Source of the DNA: Rosenbergiella gaditana
GTDB lineage: Bacteria > Pseudomonadota > Gammaproteobacteria > Enterobacterales > Enterobacteriaceae
DNA length: 64,000 nucleotides
Direction of reading: 5' to 3'
NCBI RefSeq assembly: GCF_018494065.1
Contig: NZ_JABBFR010000007.1
Coordinates: forward strand, 1 to 64,000
Shown here: one piece after another, positions 63,835-64,000 of the stretch
How positions within the stretch are numbered: position 1 is the first letter of the stretch
Layout: each line of letters begins with the position of its first letter
Made by a program: the position numbers and the translations under genes
The notes under the pieces: generated by a model
The model's database searches: none
Told to the model about the DNA's origin: nothing
What the model saw: only the letters and a program-made list of their open reading frames with translations

Positions 63835-64000
63835 GCGGGCAAACTGCCCCCTCTGCTTCAACGCCTGCGTGTAAATGCACACCGTAGCAGCACATCAGAT
63901 AAAGCTGGTGATCGACCTTTCTTCCTTTTTCACTCTTCTAAATCCTCAGTGTTGAATGTTTTCGTATAGGGGGATTTCCCCTTAGTTACGTAAGTGAACA
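63835..64000. other. right end of window, non-coding
   Basis: No gene is seen in the last 166 bp. The accessory region begun at 62453 probably continues beyond the window. Confidence 0.4.

Overview
The window is chromosomal DNA from a gammaproteobacterium of the order Enterobacterales. Most of it is one long block whose gene order matches the aspA-fxsA-groESL-efp-psd-orn-mutL-hfq-purA-rnr, rpsF-rplI and tamAB-ppa-fbp-mpl-pmbA stretch of Escherichia coli, and the proteins are close in length and motif to their enteric counterparts. Codon use and moderate GC, together with several missing neighbours, suggest a lineage outside Escherichia. An Erwiniaceae-like genus with a slimmed genome is my guess; the sequence here does not prove it.

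Layout. 1-1463: AT-rich accessory DNA with a TPR-like protein of unknown function, abutting the 3' end of a tRNA-Phe gene (the classic pheU integration site). 1464-6513: tRNA-Phe, a CitMHS citrate transporter, dsbD and aspA, all on the minus strand; dcuA and cutA are missing between aspA and dsbD. 6934-13716: fxsA, the heat-shock groESL operon, yjeI, a DUF1090 protein, and the EF-P system (epmB, efp, epmA), with a 43-aa entericidin behind efp. 13751-20043: mscM, psd and rsgA on the minus strand, then orn and one tRNA-Gly. 20389-28472: a dense plus-strand run nnr-tsaE-amiB-mutL-miaA-hfq-hflX. 28473-28962: a 490-bp gap where hflK-hflC would be expected. 28963-34470: yjeT, purA, nsrR, rnr, rlmB.

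34471-44300 is the main accessory region: a decayed IS1-family element, an AT-rich promoter region with repeats and a perfect palindrome, a four-gene chaperone-usher fimbrial operon (pilin, chaperone, usher, two-domain adhesin), and a convergent putrescine pair (patA aminotransferase, PuuP-like importer). 44307-62439 returns to the core: ivy, rpsF-priB-rpsR-rplI, ytfB, fklB, cysQ, ytfK, paeA, tamA-tamB-ytfP, ppa, fbp, mpl, darP, pmbA, cybC. 62453-64000 is accessory again: an AraC-family pseudogene, then a small HExxH protein directly followed by a lipoprotein, which looks like a candidate secreted effector with a periplasmic immunity protein.

Functional links. EpmA, EpmB and EF-P form one translation-rescue pathway. 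TamA and TamB form one envelope-assembly complex. Hfq and HflX share an operon with MutL, MiaA and AmiB. PuuP imports putrescine, PatA transaminates it, and PaeA (exporter family) exports polyamines. The best candidates for new biology are the 62930-63834 pair, the loss of hflKC, and the tRNA-Phe-adjacent TPR protein.
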